The position numbers and the translations under genes were made by a program. The notes beneath the pieces are model-generated. The model was not told the DNA's origin. It made no database searches and was given only the letters and a program-made list of their open reading frames with translations. A DNA stretch of 10,954 bases from Knoxdaviesia capensis (lineage: Eukaryota > Ascomycota > Sordariomycetes > Microascales > Gondwanamycetaceae): assembly GCA_001510575.1 (NCBI GenBank), contig LNGK01000018.1, positions 432 to 11,385 on the forward strand, given 5' to 3'. Of this stretch, positions 8,655 through 10,954 are shown piece after piece (positions within the stretch are counted from its first letter, which is position 1; the number at the start of each line of letters is the position of its first letter).

Positions 8655-9936
8655 TAACGAATTTAAAAACTCTACGGTTAAATATATTTATTAATTCTAT
8701 AAGTCTAGTATCTAACTATTCCTTAGTATTCGCGCCCCTTAGAGCTAATATTATCGTCGTTAGATTAGAAAAGCTAGCCTTAATTAAATTATTAGGTTAA
8801 TCGGTAGATTCGTTAATATAAGTCGTTAAATTAATAGTATTAGGATTAGTATCCGAACTCCTCTTAGTAAGTCGTCGTATTAGATTATTATATTTATACG
8901 CGATAACTAGGTTATTAAAGTCTACCTAGTCTCTATTCTAGGTAACTATACGTATAATCTTCTTTTTAATAAAAATTCCCTTTAGCTACGACCTTAGTAT
9001 ATTAGGTAGTTTTTCCTCTAAGTCCTCTAGAATTCTTATATTAGACGAAATCTAGACCTTTCGAAACTTAGGTACCTATACTTTATATAAATATATACCT
9101 TAGTTACTAACTAATAAACTAAATTCTCTTCGTAGAGTAAATTTACTAAGTAAATTATTATTTACGCGCGCTCTAACCTCTATAGGCACGTAAATAATTA
9201 TACGGGAACCTAAAGTTTATAGGTATACTATATTCGGATAAAAATCCTATCTCTTAGCTACCGGTATCTAGCTCTACTAACGTTCCGAAGGACTAGAACC
9301 GTAGCTATTAATAGTTAAATTAATTAGTTAAGTAATAGCTTCTAAGATATATCCCTATAGATATATAAGTATACTTTATTATATTATAGTTACTCTTATA
9401 CGAATTACTAGTTCTTTTATAGCTCGTTTAACGCTACTATTATAGGTATAGCTATAAGCTAGGGAGGGATTAACTTTCGAACTAATTCTATTTATAAATT
9501 TAGTAATTATCCTAATCTATACGTCCGTTCCGTTATTTATAATAATTAACTCTAGAATAGAATCGGTAATATTTATTATATACTAAATTATATTCTTAAT
9601 TTCGTTACTAGCTTTCGACTTTTTATTTAAAATATAGATAAACTTTATTTTAGAAAAATTATCTATAATAACGAGAAAATATCGCTCGCCCTTAAAGGTT
9701 TATACTAATATCTTAGTAACGTCGTAATATAATACTTAGCTAATTCGTTTAGCCCTCGTTCGTTTATCTTTTAGCTTAAACTTCGAGATCTTTAAGATCT
9801 CGTACGCCTTATATAGGCCTAAATCGTTAATATATACTTTTATACTCGACTTATTTACTAATACTCCTTTAATAGACTATAGTATCTTTAGGAGAACCTC
9901 GGTACTTAGATATCTTAATCGTTTATATATTAGGCG
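8655..9936 (-). pseudogene. Copia pre-integrase, integrase and RT start (degenerate)
   Basis: The pre-integrase motif reads LIYKRLRYLSTEVLLKIL (about 9880-9936), a decayed LWHKRLGHLS. The first-Asp region reads GERYFLVIIDNFSK (9650-9690) and keeps the Asp equivalent of Copia 'IDDFSR'. The second region reads INNGTD (about 9520-9545), matching 'DNGGEF' with Asp to Asn. The Glu region reads YNSSVKRAIKELVIRIR (about 9400-9450), matching 'NGVAERANRTL' with Glu to Lys. The C-terminal module GSRIIIYVP...GIYLYKV*VPKFRKV*ISSNIRILED (about 9035-9210) is the Copia 'GC.AYVHIP...V.SRDV.F.E' segment. The frame ends TKE*LDTRLIELINIFNRRVF...IP at 8655-8730, the N-terminal 'W..A...E...L' part of Copia RT. 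All stops are TAA/TAG. Confidence 0.9.
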
Positions 9937-9969
9937 TAAGCGTTAACGTATACTTAATACTTACGTAAA

Positions 9970-10566
9970 GCTTTTAGGTATCGATTAATATTAGTTCGTC
10001 TATTAGAATAATTAAACGAATACTAGTCTTTTATATAGAGACTACTAAAACTAGCGTTTTTCTAGTAGTAATATATACTACGAGCGTCTTTTATAAGGGG
10101 ACGCCTAGAACTAAGATTATTATTCTAGTAGTAATAATTATAACTATAAATATCTTTTAAGGGGGGATATTTAGAACTAACTCTATAGTCTTTTATAAGG
10201 TGACTATAATAACTAGATAATTTATAAGTAGTCTCCTTAGACGGTTTTAGAGAGACGGTCTCCTCTAGTATAGAATTACGGATAATAGGGGTATATAGGG
10301 GCTTCCGTATAATAGAAGTAGATATAGGCTTCTTTATTATAAGTTCTCTAGAAGATATAACTCGTATAAAGAACCCTTAGCTTTCTATATTAATCTCGGA
10401 AATTAAGACGTCTTTAGTATTAAAAATACTATTACCTAGAATTTTACCTCTATTACGGTATAGAACTTTACTACTAAAGATATAAATCGGAAATATTATA
10501 GTTAGTAAAATATCTTTAATACGTATAGAAATAATACTAGACGAAGTCTTAATATTAATAATAATA
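9970..10566 (-). pseudogene. Gag-like ORF of the Copia fragment, with repeats
   Basis: The minus frame of about 198 codons has only a handful of in-frame TAA/TAG, far fewer than other frames here, and the stops lie at plausible TGG or CAG sites. It is basic and rich in S, I, N, Y and K. Near its end are four imperfect repeats with the core LIKD or close variants: SHLIKDY, PPLKDI, PLIKDA and YIKD, spaced 12, 22 and 20 codons, often near an SS pair and a YYY* motif. It precedes the pre-integrase domain and is in a different phase from it, the relation expected for gag to pol with either a programmed -1 shift or one old indel. No known gag domain, zinc knuckle or protease motif can be proven. 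The 5' end is cut by the terminal repeat at 10581. Confidence 0.5.
10024..10208. repeat. Four hairpins with shared loop and changing stems
   Basis: Hairpins on the + strand lie at 10024-10044 (stem TAGTC/GACTA), 10084-10104 (GCGTC/GACGC), 10147-10173 (TAAATATC/GATATTTA) and 10184-10208 (TATAGTC/GACTATA). The loops are near-identical, of type TTTTATAAGGGG. The stems differ between units yet stay complementary within each. They coincide with the LIKD repeats of the gag-like ORF on the minus strand, in which the loop encodes the conserved residues. Spacings between stem ends are 60, 66 and 36 bp, all multiples of three. Confidence 0.7.
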
Positions 10567-10580
10567 TTTCTACGTTTTAT

Positions 10581-10863
10581 TATAGATCCCTAATAGGTTA
10601 GAGTGTATTATAATTACGTATAAACGTATACTAATATACGTGGATACTACCTAGCGGTAAGTATTTAGGTATATATCTATATATATATAAATGCCTTAAA
10701 GAGCTAGTAAAAGACCTATAAAAGGTAGATATCTACTACGCTTTTATAGGAAATATCTTAAGATAGAAAAAATTTAAGCTTCCCTTTATATATATTTCTC
10801 TATACGTGTCTTATAATTATAACTTATTTATTAGTCCTTTAGACTATATATCTAGGAATTATA
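10581..10863 (+). repeat. Terminal repeat copy 3 (5' LTR of a second Gypsy-family copy)
   Basis: It starts TATAGATCCC, ends AGGAATTATA, 283 bp, and keeps the stem CCTATAAAAG/CTTTTATAGG at 10715-10750. It retains TG at about 10614, 10641, 10692 and 10807, where other copies mostly have TA. The inner side continues into the same leader as copy 2, so a second, +-oriented copy of the same retrotransposon should continue to the right of the window. Confidence 0.8.
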
Positions 10864-10954
10864 AAAAATTAATTTTTTATAAGCGTAATACTTATACTAT
10901 TAATCTCTTATTAACCTTCCTTTAAAGCCTAACCGTCGTAATCGACTACCTTTC
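10864..10954 (+). mobile_element. Start of leader of a second Gypsy-family element (partial)
   Basis: The reverse complement of 8275-8365 matches here with only a few substitutions (for example ACGC versus ATAC, and ACGG versus ATAG). It begins within the 24-bp palindrome (10859-10882) and runs to the window edge without losing similarity. The element body itself is outside the window. Confidence 0.8.

Larger units (their letters stand above)
8649..10580 (-). mobile_element. RIP-inactivated Ty1/Copia retrotransposon fragment
   Basis: Minus strand, reading from 10580 down: gag-like ORF, pre-integrase motif, integrase core, integrase C-terminus and the start of reverse transcriptase, the Copia order (integrase before RT). 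It is cut at 8649 within the first RT residues and at 10580 upstream, in both cases exactly at a terminal repeat of the Gypsy family. No LTR of its own and no protease motif were found. From 9936 to about 8660 all landmarks share one codon phase (checked at 9901, 9649, 9415, 9121 and 8701). The gag-like ORF is in another phase, so there is one frame change near 9940-9990. Confidence 0.9.

Overview
The window is a repeat-only stretch of what is most likely a filamentous ascomycete (Pezizomycotina) genome, mutated almost to saturation by repeat-induced point mutation (RIP). By eye I find only about 30 CpA/TpG dinucleotides in 10.95 kb, where base composition would predict on the order of a thousand. 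TpA is hugely over-represented and CpG is plentiful. Every broken reading frame I followed is broken by TAA or TAG (from CAA, CAG or TGG), essentially never by TGA. There is no intact host gene, tRNA, rRNA or CRISPR array.

Layout. 1-886: unassigned RIPped DNA with one low-complexity open stretch. 887-1170: a 284-bp terminal repeat in + orientation. 1171-8365: a degenerate Ty3/Gypsy retrotransposon on the minus strand. It reads gag (about 7440 to 5300), protease (about 4840), reverse transcriptase (about 4240-3430), RNase H (about 3370-3000) and integrase (about 2740-1322), followed on its 5' side by a pyrimidine-rich (minus-strand) leader, 7440-8365. 8366-8648: the same terminal repeat in minus orientation, where the 5' LTR of that element belongs. 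8649-10580: a fragment of a Ty1/Copia retrotransposon, also minus strand: a gag-like ORF, pre-integrase motif, integrase and the first residues of reverse transcriptase, cut at both ends. 10581-10863: a third copy of the terminal repeat, + orientation, followed by 10864-10954, which repeats the leader next to the second copy.

How it fits together. The 8366-8648 and 10581-10863 copies carry the same inner extension, so they look like the 5' ends of two copies of one Gypsy family. These lie head to head around the Copia fragment and form a 374-bp inverted repeat with a 1.93-kb spacer. The oddity is on the left: where the Gypsy element should have a 3' LTR in direct orientation, it has the repeat inverted. 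The Gypsy body is therefore bounded by inverted rather than direct terminal repeats. Gag, protease, RT, RNase H and integrase landmarks all fall in one reading phase over about 6 kb, so the element seems to have encoded one gag-pol polyprotein and died by point substitution, not by indels.

Other points of interest are a set of hairpins with a shared loop and changing but complementary stems (10024-10208), a 24-bp perfect palindrome at the repeat/leader junction, and a bias of the few surviving CpA/TpG sites toward CACG/CGTG.
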